DNA from: Lachnospiraceae bacterium UBA7182 | Lineage (GTDB): Bacteria > Bacillota > Clostridia > Lachnospirales > Lachnospiraceae | NCBI GenBank assembly: GCA_002491115.1 | Contig: DKVI01000117.1 | Location: 19,203-70,360, forward strand | DNA length: 51,158 nucleotides | Direction of reading: 5' to 3' | Shown here: positions 8,476 to 16,709 of the stretch, piece after piece | Layout of the letters: each line of letters starts with the position of its first letter | Numbering within the stretch: position 1 is the stretch's first letter | The notes under the pieces: model-generated | What the model was told of the DNA's origin: nothing | The model's database searches: none | What the model saw: only the letters and a program-made list of their open reading frames with translations | Program-made: the position numbers and the translations under genes

Positions 8476-9510
8476 GTGGTGCAAAAAACGATGAAAAAGA
8501 TGGCAGGCGAGATCGCGCAGTTTCAAAGTGAACTTAAAAGGCAGGCACCAAAGCAAACCGGTCAGAAGATAAGCAGAAAGGAATTTACGCTGCTTTTAAG
8601 CGGGATTTCAACCTGCAGGAAAGCGCCGGGGATCTTGGGACATATGGGATATGAGAGCCTGTATCACTGTATCAACGAGGATGCCGCGGAACAGACACGA
8701 AAGCATCTTGCGGATTTGTACAATATATATGACAGGAAATCTCTGGAAAATGCGCTGGTAAAAGAATTTTCGGACGGCAATCGATATGAATATTTTATGA
8801 CTTTCTGGTCGGGAGCGCCTGTTTTTGATCCGGTGGAATTACAGCCGGAGGCAAGGGAAGTATTTCTGGAAGGAATGGATCTGGCCAGGCCTTTTTATCC
8901 GCTTGTAAAGGAAAAAGGATTTTATGCCTGGGACATCAATGAAAAAATCGGGCTTTGCAGGAAAGCGGCTGCTTGTGGGATTCTTACGGATCAGGAGTTC
9001 TGGGAGATCACGGACCCGTGGGTCCGCCAGGCGCAGGCATTCTATCATTCCTGGCAGGAGTATGCCGTAAGCTGCCTGTGCGGAGCCGTATATTTTATGC
9101 GTAGTCCGGACACGAAAGAACTGGAAGGTTTCCTGCATCTGAATATGAAGCTGATGCGTCAGCTGCTTTTTGATGACGGCGCATGGAACAAAAATTCCTG
9201 GTACGTGCCAGAGGAAAGGGAGTGGGCGGAGCTTTTTGACCCGAACACACACTGTCTTGCCACGAAGAAAGTGCTGGAGGAAGAACGCATCGGATATATG
9301 TATAAAGAGACGCCTGCGGAAGATTTTCCGGACTGCGGATGGCGTTTTCTCACCGGGGATGAGCCGGAGGAATACATAGCGGACCCGGAGAATATTTCAA
9401 TCATGGCTTTCAGTGATCTGTGTAATATTGATCCGACGATCCTGGCTTATTTCAATGCGGAATACGGGCGGGAGTTTGAACGATCGGAGGACGGATGGAC
9501 AGAAGTATAA
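8476..9510 (+). CDS. DUF1266 domain protein
   Basis: About 344 residues. AGGAGG at 8464-8469 directly abuts the ATG at 8470, leaving no spacer, so the GTG at 8476 or 8479 is the likelier start. Residues about 150-205 carry the DUF1266 pattern: YAWDINEKIGLCRKAA, then a Trp-containing helix (EFWEITDPWVRQAQ) and SWQEYAVSCLCGAVYFMR. DUF1266 proteins are soluble and of unknown biochemical function. No signal peptide or membrane helix is seen. The gene is a single unit between its own promoter and a strong hairpin, and converges on carB. Confidence 0.5.
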   Translation: MVQKTMKKMAGEIAQFQSELKRQAPKQTGQKISRKEFTLLLSGISTCRKAPGILGHMGYESLYHCINEDAAEQTRKHLADLYNIYDRKSLENALVKEFSDGNRYEYFMTFWSGAPVFDPVELQPEAREVFLEGMDLARPFYPLVKEKGFYAWDINEKIGLCRKAAACGILTDQEFWEITDPWVRQAQAFYHSWQEYAVSCLCGAVYFMRSPDTKELEGFLHLNMKLMRQLLFDDGAWNKNSWYVPEEREWAELFDPNTHCLATKKVLEEERIGYMYKETPAEDFPDCGWRFLTGDEPEEYIADPENISIMAFSDLCNIDPTILAYFNAEYGREFERSEDGWTEV

Positions 9511-9512
9511 AG

Positions 9513-9545
9513 ACAGGAGACGGCGGTTGGCCGTCTCCTGTTTGG
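9513..9545. terminator. Hairpin between converging DUF1266 and carB genes
   Basis: A 12-base perfect stem (9513-9524 with 9530-9541) and a 5-base loop lie between the two converging stop codons. The T tract is weak on the + strand (TTTGGGTATT), so it is probably a modest bidirectional terminator. Confidence 0.5.
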
Positions 9546-9556
9546 GTATTCAGGAC

Positions 9557-12500
9557 TTATTTATCATGGATTTCGCTGTGCAGCGTCTGCAGGGATTTCA
9601 GCGGGCTGTTTCCGTGTTCTTTTACATAATGGATGCCGCTGGCGGTAGCTTTGGCTGCGGCCAAAGTGGTCATATAGGGGACTTTCGCCTTGATGGCCGC
9701 TTTGCGCAGATAGCTGTCATCGTGGACGCTGTCTTTGCCGGACGGCGAGTTGATGATCAGCTGGATGTCTCCGTTGGTAATCATGTCCAGTATATTGGGT
9801 CTGCCTTCATAAAGTTTTTTTACTTTGCGTGCAGGTATACCGGCTGCATGGATCAGGTCATAGGTAGAACCGGTGGCGAGGATGTTAAATCCGTCCTCGG
9901 CGAAGCTTCTGGCTACCTCCACCACTTCCGGCTTGTCCTTTTTGTTGACGGAGATCAGCACGGTACCTTCTAAAGGAAGTCTGGACTGGGTAGCTTCCTG
10001 GGATTTGTAGAACGCTTCTCCGTAGGAGGAGGAAAGCCCTAATACCTCTCCTGTGGAACGCATCTCCGGTCCTAATACCGGGTCTACTTCCTGGAACATA
10101 TTGAAGGGGAAGACGGCTTCCTTTACGCCGTAGTTGGGGATGTGCTGTTCTTTCAGCTGCGGTACCGGGGACGGTTTGCCTGTCAGTTCCGAGGTGATGA
10201 TCTCGGTAGCCAGAGGCACCATGCGGATGTTGCAGACCTTGGATACCAGCGGTACGGTTCTGGATGCGCGGGGATTGGCTTCCAGAACATAGACCCTGCC
10301 GTTTTCGATGGCATACTGCATATTCATAAGGCCTTTTACATGCATTTCCTCCGCGATCTTTCTTGTGTATTCCTTGATCGTCTCTACATTCTCGTGGGAG
10401 ATATGGACCGACGGGATGATGCAGGCGGAGTCTCCGGAGTGTACACCCGCAAGTTCGATATGTTCCATGACCGCGGGTACGAAGGCGTGGGCGCCGTCGC
10501 TGATGGCGTCCGCTTCACATTCTGTCGCGTGGTTCAGGAAACGGTCAATGAGGATCGGCCTGTCAGGCGTGACGCCTATGGCGGCCCGCATATAGTCTGC
10601 CATACTGTGGTCGTCATAGACCACTTCCATACCGCGCCCGCCCAGTACATAGGATGGGCGTACCATGACCGGATAACCGATCTGGGCGGCAATGGTAAGG
10701 GCTTCTTCCACTGTGACGGCCATACCGGATTCGGGCATGGGGATGTCAAGCTTCTCCATCATGGCGCGGAACTGGTCTCTGTCTTCCGCCAGGTCGATGA
10801 CAGACGGCGAGGTTCCCAGGATCTTTACGCCGTTTTTCTCCAGGTCTGCCGCCAGATTCAGTGGCGTCTGGCCGCCGAACTGGGCGATTACGCCTGCGGG
10901 TTTTTCTTTTTTATAAATACTTAATACGTCTTCCAGTGTCAGCGGCTCAAAATACAGCTTGTCGGAAGTGTCGTAATCGGTGGACACGGTTTCCGGGTTG
11001 CAGTTGACAATGATTGTCTCAAATCCCAGCTTTTTAAGAGCCAAAGCGGCATGGACGCAGCAGTAGTCAAATTCGATTCCCTGGCCGATCCGGTTGGGGC
11101 CGCCGCCCAGGATCATGATCTTGGGCTTGTCTGTGCGGACCGGATTGCGGTCGGGGGCATTGTAGGTGGAGTAGTAATAAGCGCTGTCTTTGGTGCCGCT
11201 TACATGGATGCCTTCCCAGGCTTCCTCCACGCCCAGCTCGATCCGGCGGCTGCGGACGACGTCTTCCGGCAGATCCAGAAGCTGGCTTATATATTTGTCC
11301 GAAAAACCGTCCTTTTTAGCCGTGATCAGAAGTTCGTTTGAAGGGAGCTTGCCTTTGGAAGCCAGGAGCGTTTCTTCTTCCTCCACCAGCTCTTTCATCT
11401 GCTCGATAAACCAGGCTTTTACATGGGTGATCTCATGAAGTTCTTCCACGGAAGCGCCTTTTCTGAGGGCTTCATACATAAGGAAGTGACGCTCGCTGGA
11501 AGGGGTGATCAGCCTTTGAAGGAGCTGTTCTTTGGTCAGCGTGTCGAAATCTTTTGCGTGTCCTAATCCGTAGCGCCCGGTTTCCAGGCTTCGGATTGCC
11601 TTCTGGAACGCTTCTTTGTAAGTCTTTCCGATACTCATAACCTCGCCTACGGCGCGCATCTGAGTACCTAACTTGTCTTCCACGCCTTTGAATTTTTCAA
11701 AAGCCCAGCGGGCGAATTTAATGACTACATAGTCCCCGTCCGGCACATATTTATCTAATGTACCGTATTTTCCGCAGGGAATATCTTTTAGAGTCAGGCC
11801 GGTGGCAAGCATGGCGGATATCAGGGCAATCGGGAATCCGGTCGCCTTGGAAGCCAGCGCGGAGGAGCGGGACGTACGGGGATTGATTTCAATGACCACG
11901 ATCCGGTCGGAGACCGGGTCGTGGGCAAACTGCACGTTGGTGCCGCCGATGACCTGTACGGATTCCACGATCTTGTAAGCCTGTTCCTGCAGACGTTTCT
12001 GACACTGTTCGGAAATGGTCAGCATGGGTGCGGAGCAGAATGAGTCCCCGGTGTGTACGCCCATGGGGTCAATATTTTCGATAAAGCAGACGGTGATCAT
12101 GTTGTTGTCTTTGTCACGGACCACTTCCAGTTCCAATTCTTCCCATCCCATGACGGATTCTTCTACCAGTACCTGTCCCACCAGGCTTGCCTGCAGGCCT
12201 CTTGCGCAGACGGTCTTTAATTCTTCTTTATTATAGACCAGTCCGCCGCCTGCGCCGCCCATGGTGTAAGCCGGGCGTAAGACGACCGGGTAGCCCAAAG
12301 AGTCGGCGATACGAAGGGCGTCATCCACACTGTATGCCACTTCGCTGCGGGCCATTTCGATGCCCAGTGCATTCATGGTATTCTTAAATTCGATCCGGTC
12401 TTCTCCCCGTTCAATGGCGTCCACCTGGACGCCGATCACTTTTACGTTGTATTTATCCAGGATACCTGCTTTATAAAGTTCCGCGCAGAGGTTTAAGCCG

Positions 12501-12781
12501 GACTGTCCGCCCAGATTGGGCAGCAGCGCGTCGGGTTTTTCCTTTGCGATGATCTGTTCTAATCGTTCCACATTCAATGGCTCGATATAAGTGACGTCGG
12601 CAGTCTCCGGGTCCGTCATGATAGTGGCCGGGTTGGAATTGACCAGTACGATCTCATACCCAAGCTTCCGAAGTGCTTTGCAGGCCTGGGTGCCCGAGTA
12701 GTCAAATTCACAGGCCTGGCCGATAATGATCGGGCCTGACCCGATGATCAGGACTTTGTGGATATCGGTGCGTTGTGGCAT
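9557..12781 (-). CDS. carB: Carbamoyl-phosphate synthase large subunit
   Basis: 1074 residues, full length. The two homologous halves each have a pre-ATP-grasp and an ATP-grasp domain; the first begins with VLIIGSGPIIIGQACEFDYS and the second with IMILGGGPNRIGQGIEFDY, and a C-terminal MGS-like allosteric domain covers about 935-1074. With the glutaminase subunit CarA it makes carbamoyl phosphate from bicarbonate, ammonia and two ATP for pyrimidine and arginine synthesis. The start is supported by AGGAGG shortly upstream on the minus strand. No carA occurs anywhere in the window. The gene immediately upstream on the same strand, 34 bases away, is the TIR-Sel1 gene, so the two are probably cotranscribed. 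Confidence 0.5.
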   Translation of the reverse strand: MPQRTDIHKVLIIGSGPIIIGQACEFDYSGTQACKALRKLGYEIVLVNSNPATIMTDPETADVTYIEPLNVERLEQIIAKEKPDALLPNLGGQSGLNLCAELYKAGILDKYNVKVIGVQVDAIERGEDRIEFKNTMNALGIEMARSEVAYSVDDALRIADSLGYPVVLRPAYTMGGAGGGLVYNKEELKTVCARGLQASLVGQVLVEESVMGWEELELEVVRDKDNNMITVCFIENIDPMGVHTGDSFCSAPMLTISEQCQKRLQEQAYKIVESVQVIGGTNVQFAHDPVSDRIVVIEINPRTSRSSALASKATGFPIALISAMLATGLTLKDIPCGKYGTLDKYVPDGDYVVIKFARWAFEKFKGVEDKLGTQMRAVGEVMSIGKTYKEAFQKAIRSLETGRYGLGHAKDFDTLTKEQLLQRLITPSSERHFLMYEALRKGASVEELHEITHVKAWFIEQMKELVEEEETLLASKGKLPSNELLITAKKDGFSDKYISQLLDLPEDVVRSRRIELGVEEAWEGIHVSGTKDSAYYYSTYNAPDRNPVRTDKPKIMILGGGPNRIGQGIEFDYCCVHAALALKKLGFETIIVNCNPETVSTDYDTSDKLYFEPLTLEDVLSIYKKEKPAGVIAQFGGQTPLNLAADLEKNGVKILGTSPSVIDLAEDRDQFRAMMEKLDIPMPESGMAVTVEEALTIAAQIGYPVMVRPSYVLGGRGMEVVYDDHSMADYMRAAIGVTPDRPILIDRFLNHATECEADAISDGAHAFVPAVMEHIELAGVHSGDSACIIPSVHISHENVETIKEYTRKIAEEMHVKGLMNMQYAIENGRVYVLEANPRASRTVPLVSKVCNIRMVPLATEIITSELTGKPSPVPQLKEQHIPNYGVKEAVFPFNMFQEVDPVLGPEMRSTGEVLGLSSSYGEAFYKSQEATQSRLPLEGTVLISVNKKDKPEVVEVARSFAEDGFNILATGSTYDLIHAAGIPARKVKKLYEGRPNILDMITNGDIQLIINSPSGKDSVHDDSYLRKAAIKAKVPYMTTLAAAKATASGIHYVKEHGNSPLKSLQTLHSEIHDK

Positions 12782-12815
12782 AGTTTACTCCTCCTTCTGC
12801 TGTAACAAATGATGT

Positions 12816-13850
12816 TTATTGAATGGTTTCCAGTCTTTTCTGTGCGCCTGCATGTCCCTGTGCGGCGGCTTTTTCATACCAGGCGGCCGCCTGCGTCAGA
12901 TCCTGGGCTACACCTTCTCCTTTTTCGTAGTAACCTCCCAGGTCGAACTGCGCCTGCGGATCGCCCTGGAGCGCTTTGACATAAGCGTGTTCCAAAGGGA
13001 TGGTATGTAAATAGTCGGACATTGCCCGGGCGCCGTCCTGCGTCTGTACGTCTGTTGTCTTTGCCGTTTCTGCGCAGGCGGGGGCATCCTGTATCCGTTT
13101 TTCCACTTTTTGTTTGGAGAAGCGTTCATATTGGATCTCCACGTCTGTGTCCAGGGAATAATAATTGCCGATCAGATCCTGGCTCATCAGCCATTTTTTC
13201 ACCAGCTCGGAGATCATGGGAAAGAAATGCAGATATCCGTTGGTATAGGCTTCGCTCAGATAGTCGATCCATTCCTCGGCGGTATCGCCCTGAAAGGGAT
13301 TCTCTTTGGAAGAGAACCAGTCTTCCAGGCCTTTTTTTAATACGTCAAATTCTTTTTGATTGCTCTGGGCGGAAAAATCGTCTCCCATGTTCTGTTTCAG
13401 TTTTTGAAAATAGCGTTCATATTCAGCTTTATATTTTTCGCGGATCGCATGATCGTCCATGGGAATTTCACCAATAACGTAATAGTCCACGGCCAGGACT
13501 TTGTTGTGCAGGCGCGTTACCTTTTTGCTGCGTATGGTGAGGAGTTCCAGCAAAGACGCATAGCTGTAGGTGTAATGTACGCTGCCGAAACAGATCGCCA
13601 GGCAGCACTGGTTGTTGCACAAAGCGCGCGTCATCAGATTGATCCAGTTGCTGTCGCTGCCGTGGAAAGCAAAATCCAGGTCGATGTAGATATTATAACC
13701 GGCACGCATCCAGGACAGGACCAGCGGATATACTTTTTCGCAGTCTCTGTGGGAATAACTGATGAAAGCGTAGCCTTTGTCCTTCTGACATTCGTAGGTT
13801 CGCATTTCAGAGGTCATCTCGTCAATGGACATGTCTTTTATATTTTTCAT
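12816..13850 (-). CDS. TIR-domain protein with C-terminal Sel1 repeat
   Basis: 344 residues from the ATG at 13850, chosen because AAAGGA lies 8-10 bases upstream; the open frame could extend 23 codons further but with no ribosome site. Residues about 25-130 look like a bacterial TIR domain: YAFISYSHRD (27-36), the segment YNIYIDLDFAFHGSDSNW, and SYASLLELL with Glu102 where NAD-cleaving TIR domains carry their catalytic Glu. A charged helical middle region follows. The C-terminus has a Sel1-type repeat (DPQAQFDLGGYYEKGEGV then AAAWYEKAAAQGHAGAQ). There is no signal peptide or membrane segment. TIR plus Sel1 suggests signalling or NAD-consuming defence, but no known defence partner is beside it. 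carB lies directly downstream in the same direction. Confidence 0.5.
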   Translation of the reverse strand: MKNIKDMSIDEMTSEMRTYECQKDKGYAFISYSHRDCEKVYPLVLSWMRAGYNIYIDLDFAFHGSDSNWINLMTRALCNNQCCLAICFGSVHYTYSYASLLELLTIRSKKVTRLHNKVLAVDYYVIGEIPMDDHAIREKYKAEYERYFQKLKQNMGDDFSAQSNQKEFDVLKKGLEDWFSSKENPFQGDTAEEWIDYLSEAYTNGYLHFFPMISELVKKWLMSQDLIGNYYSLDTDVEIQYERFSKQKVEKRIQDAPACAETAKTTDVQTQDGARAMSDYLHTIPLEHAYVKALQGDPQAQFDLGGYYEKGEGVAQDLTQAAAWYEKAAAQGHAGAQKRLETIQ

Positions 13851-13890
13851 AAATCGGTTCCTTTTTGAGAATGATATTGTTCCGTTCTTT

Positions 13891-13919
13891 ATAATGCCAT
13901 TTTTTGTGGGTGATTGCAA
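13891..13919 (-). promoter_or_regulatory. Putative promoter for the TIR-carB unit
   Basis: On the minus strand TTGCAA (13919-13914), a 17-base spacer and CATTAT (13896-13891) preceded by TGG, an extended -10 form. It lies about 40 bases upstream of the TIR start and nearly back to back with the divergent promoter of the FAD gene. Both boxes match consensus at only four of six positions. Confidence 0.5.
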
Positions 13920-13928
13920 GAGGGTTTG

Positions 13929-13937
13929 TGTTATAAT
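13929..13937 (+). promoter_or_regulatory. Extended -10 promoter for the FAD oxidoreductase gene
   Basis: TGTTATAAT (13929-13937) is a perfect TATAAT with an extended TGn element; no good -35 box is seen 17 bases upstream. It lies about 90 bases before the start codon at 14030. Confidence 0.5.
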
Positions 13938-14029
13938 GTGAATATTATGGTGAGAAACGTTTTCGGGCTCTGCGGCGCGGGAGGCCGTGGCAGAACCGGT
14001 AAAAGCGGAATTTTGACGGAGGTATGGTT

Positions 14030-15631
14030 ATGGTAAGAATACAGCAGTTAAAGATGCCTTTGACGCATACAAAGGAGGAGCTGAGAGATAAGATTTTGAA
14101 GATACTGCGGATTCGGGAGGAAGAGCTGATCCGGTATGAGAAGGTGAAGCAGTCTTTGGACGCCAGGGGGAAGGAATTAAAATATGTGTATATCATAGAT
14201 GCGGAGGTGAAGCGCGAGGGGGCTGTGCTTAAAAGAGGGGGAAAACAGATAGCAAAAGCGCCGGATGTCAGATACCGGTTCCCAAAGCCTCAGGGGAAGA
14301 GGATGGAGCATCGGCCGGTGATTGTGGGAACAGGGCCGGCGGGATTATTCTGCGGGCTGATGCTGGCAAGGGCCGGATACGCGCCGGTGCTTCTGGAGCG
14401 CGGGCAGTGTGTGGAAAAAAGGGCGCACCTGGTGGAACGGTTCTGGGAGACAGGAATATTGGACACCGGATCGAATGTGCAGTTCGGAGAAGGGGGCGCG
14501 GGGACATTTTCCGACGGAAAATTAAACACGCTGGTAAAGGATGTGTCGGGGCGCAACCGGAAAGTACTTGAGATCTTTGTGGAGGCGGGCGCGCCGGAGG
14601 AGATTCTGTATGTAAACAGGCCGCATCTGGGTACGGACCTTTTGAAGGGAATCGTGACCCGCATCCGTGAGGAGATCCTGCGGCTGGGAGGAGAAGTACG
14701 GTTTGGGTGTCAGGTGACGGATCTGAAGACAGAAGAGGGAGCGGTTACGGGGGTGATTGTGAAAACAGAGGACGGAAAGGAAAACATCCTGGAAACCCGT
14801 CTGGTGGTGCTGGCAGTGGGGCACAGCGCCCGGGATACGTTTTCCATGTTAAAGGCGCATCATGTCCTGATGGAGCCGAAATCTTTTGCGGTGGGCGTGC
14901 GTATGGAGCATCCCCAGGAGATGATCAACCGGACGCAGTACGGGGAGGATTATCCTTCTTTTCTGCCGTCGGCGGCCTATAAGGTGACAAGGCAGGTGGG
15001 CGCGGGACGGGGTGTTTATTCCTTCTGTATGTGTCCGGGCGGGTATGTGGTCAATGCTTCCTCGGAGGAGGGGCTTCTGGCGGTCAACGGGATGAGCTAT
15101 CAGGCGCGGGACGGGCAGAATGCAAACAGCGCCATGGTCGTGACCGTGACGCCGGCCGATTTCGGCGGGCAGGACGTGCTGGCGGGGGTGGAATTTCAAA
15201 GAAAGCTGGAACGGGCGGCTTTTGCGGCAGCGGGCGGGAAGGTTCCGGTGCAGTTATTCGGAGATTTCTGTCAGGGCCGGGTGTCGGCGGCGCTGGGGGA
15301 TGTGATTCCCTGTATCAAAGGAGCGTATGCACTGTCTAATGTAAGGGAGATCTTTCCGCCGAATCTGTCGGCGGCGCTTACAGAAGGCATCCGCGGGTGC
15401 GGGGCCCTGATTGAGGGCTTTGACCGGGCGGATGCAGTCCTCTCGGGTGTGGAGAGCAGGACTTCTTCGCCGGTGCGTATCTTAAGGGGTCCGTCTTTTG
15501 AGAGCAGCATTCGGGGACTTTACCCCTGCGGGGAAGGCGCGGGATATGCGGGCGGGATTACTTCCGCCGCAATCGACGGATTAAAGATTGCAGAAGCGAT
15601 TGCAAAAAAATATTTGCCGTGTTATGATTGA
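14030..15631 (+). CDS. FAD-dependent oxidoreductase, COG2509-type
   Basis: 533 residues from the ATG at 14030; GGAGG at 14018-14022 gives it a 7-base spacing, whereas the ATG at 14024 would have only one base. An N-terminal region of about 90 residues precedes the Rossmann dinucleotide motif VGTGPAGLFCGLMLARAGY, and GEGGAGTFSDGKLN and a C-terminal GEGAGYAGGITSAAIDGLK complete the FAD site. This matches the uncharacterised FAD-dependent dehydrogenase family common in Clostridia; no substrate is established. No signal or membrane segment is seen. It is divergent from the TIR gene and the DUF4321 gene follows 29 bases downstream. Confidence 0.5.
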   Translation: MVRIQQLKMPLTHTKEELRDKILKILRIREEELIRYEKVKQSLDARGKELKYVYIIDAEVKREGAVLKRGGKQIAKAPDVRYRFPKPQGKRMEHRPVIVGTGPAGLFCGLMLARAGYAPVLLERGQCVEKRAHLVERFWETGILDTGSNVQFGEGGAGTFSDGKLNTLVKDVSGRNRKVLEIFVEAGAPEEILYVNRPHLGTDLLKGIVTRIREEILRLGGEVRFGCQVTDLKTEEGAVTGVIVKTEDGKENILETRLVVLAVGHSARDTFSMLKAHHVLMEPKSFAVGVRMEHPQEMINRTQYGEDYPSFLPSAAYKVTRQVGAGRGVYSFCMCPGGYVVNASSEEGLLAVNGMSYQARDGQNANSAMVVTVTPADFGGQDVLAGVEFQRKLERAAFAAAGGKVPVQLFGDFCQGRVSAALGDVIPCIKGAYALSNVREIFPPNLSAALTEGIRGCGALIEGFDRADAVLSGVESRTSSPVRILRGPSFESSIRGLYPCGEGAGYAGGITSAAIDGLKIAEAIAKKYLPCYD

Positions 15632-15660
15632 TTGAACAGTTTTTTGGAGGTAATGTACAT

Positions 15661-15915
15661 ATGCGAAGTTCAAAAAATGGCTGGACCCTTCTGCTGCTTG
15701 TTCTGTCAGGAATTGTGCTGGGCGGGTTTGTCGGCAGTCTGGCATCCGGTGTCTCCAGTCTGGAATGGCTGAACTATGGACAGGCATTCGGTCTGGACAA
15801 TCCGATCGTCCTGTCGCTGGGACTTGTGGTCCTGACTTTTGGACTTACCATTAAGATCACGGTCGCCAGCATCATCGGGATCATCCTTGCGATTTTGATT
15901 TATCGCTGGATATAG
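15661..15915 (+). CDS. DUF4321 small membrane protein
   Basis: 84 residues from the ATG at 15661, behind GGAGG with a spacing of about 10. Two to three hydrophobic helices fill most of it (WTLLLLVLSGIVLGGFVGSL; ITVASIIGIILAILIYRWI). DUF4321 proteins are small membrane proteins of unknown function usually found beside radC and mreB in Clostridia, as here. The conserved position suggests a link with envelope or division functions, but nothing more can be said. Confidence 0.5.
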   Translation: MRSSKNGWTLLLLVLSGIVLGGFVGSLASGVSSLEWLNYGQAFGLDNPIVLSLGLVVLTFGLTIKITVASIIGIILAILIYRWI

Positions 15916-15991
15916 ACCGGAAAAAAAGAAAATACTATGCAGGCAGGATAACTGACGGGGTATCTGGAGGGATGAAACGGAGGTTATCAGT

Positions 15992-16681
15992 ATGAATGAA
16001 GAATTTAACAATCTGCCGAAGGAAGAAAGGCCTTATGAAAGGTGCATCCGCCACGGGGCAGAGGGCTTAAGCGACAGAGAGCTTTTAGCGGTGTTTTTAA
16101 GAACCGGTGCGAAAGGGCGCACCGTCCTGGAGCTTGCCGGGGATTTACTAAAGCTGGTTCCGGAACGGGAAGGCTTTACAGGGCTTAGAAGGCTCGGTCT
16201 TGCGGAACTGTCCGGTGTCAGAGGAATCGGGAAGGTGAAAGCCGTCCAGATTAAATGCATCCTGGAACTTGCCAGGCGGATGGCCAGAGAGGAAGCAGGA
16301 AAGGGCATCTATTTTAAAAACCCGGCTTCTGTGGCAGAATACTATATGGAAGATTTAAGGCACGAAGAACAGGAAGTCCTGCTTTTACTGATGCTGAACC
16401 AGAAGGGCAGGCTGATCCGGGAGAAATATTTGTTTAAGGGGACCGTGAATGCGTCCATGATATCTCCCAGAGAGATTTTTCTGGAAGCTTTGTCTTCCAG
16501 AGCCGTCCAGATCATTTTGCTGCACAATCATCCAAGCGGGGATGCGAGGCCCAGCAGAGAGGATTTAAATGTGACAAAAAGAGTGGGGGAAGCGGGTGCG
16601 CTTCTTGGCATTACCCTTACGGACCACATCATTATAGGAGAGAGGTCTTTTGTGAGCCTCCGGGAAAAAAATTACCTGTGA
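15992..16681 (+). CDS. radC: RadC family JAB-domain protein
   Basis: 229 residues. An N-terminal helix-hairpin-helix-like region (LAELSGVRGIGKVKAVQIK, about 65-90) precedes an MPN/JAB metalloprotease-like domain with the JAMM-type motif HNHPSGD (about 178-184) and SREDLNVT. Despite the old DNA-repair name, the activity of RadC proteins is not settled. The gene sits immediately before mreB, its customary place in Bacillota. GGAGG upstream supports the start at 15992. Confidence 0.5.
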   Translation: MNEEFNNLPKEERPYERCIRHGAEGLSDRELLAVFLRTGAKGRTVLELAGDLLKLVPEREGFTGLRRLGLAELSGVRGIGKVKAVQIKCILELARRMAREEAGKGIYFKNPASVAEYYMEDLRHEEQEVLLLLMLNQKGRLIREKYLFKGTVNASMISPREIFLEALSSRAVQIILLHNHPSGDARPSREDLNVTKRVGEAGALLGITLTDHIIIGERSFVSLREKNYL

Positions 16682-16709
16682 TCAACAGAAAAATAAGGAG
16701 AAATGTACG

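Noticed and set aside
10142..10924. 260-codon open frame on the + strand inside carB
   Set aside because: It is antisense to a fully conserved carB, has low-complexity composition and no ribosome site; a coding shadow.
15916..15991. Separate promoter ahead of radC and mreB
   Set aside because: A-rich sequence without a paired -35 and -10 at proper spacing; transcription could come from upstream genes.
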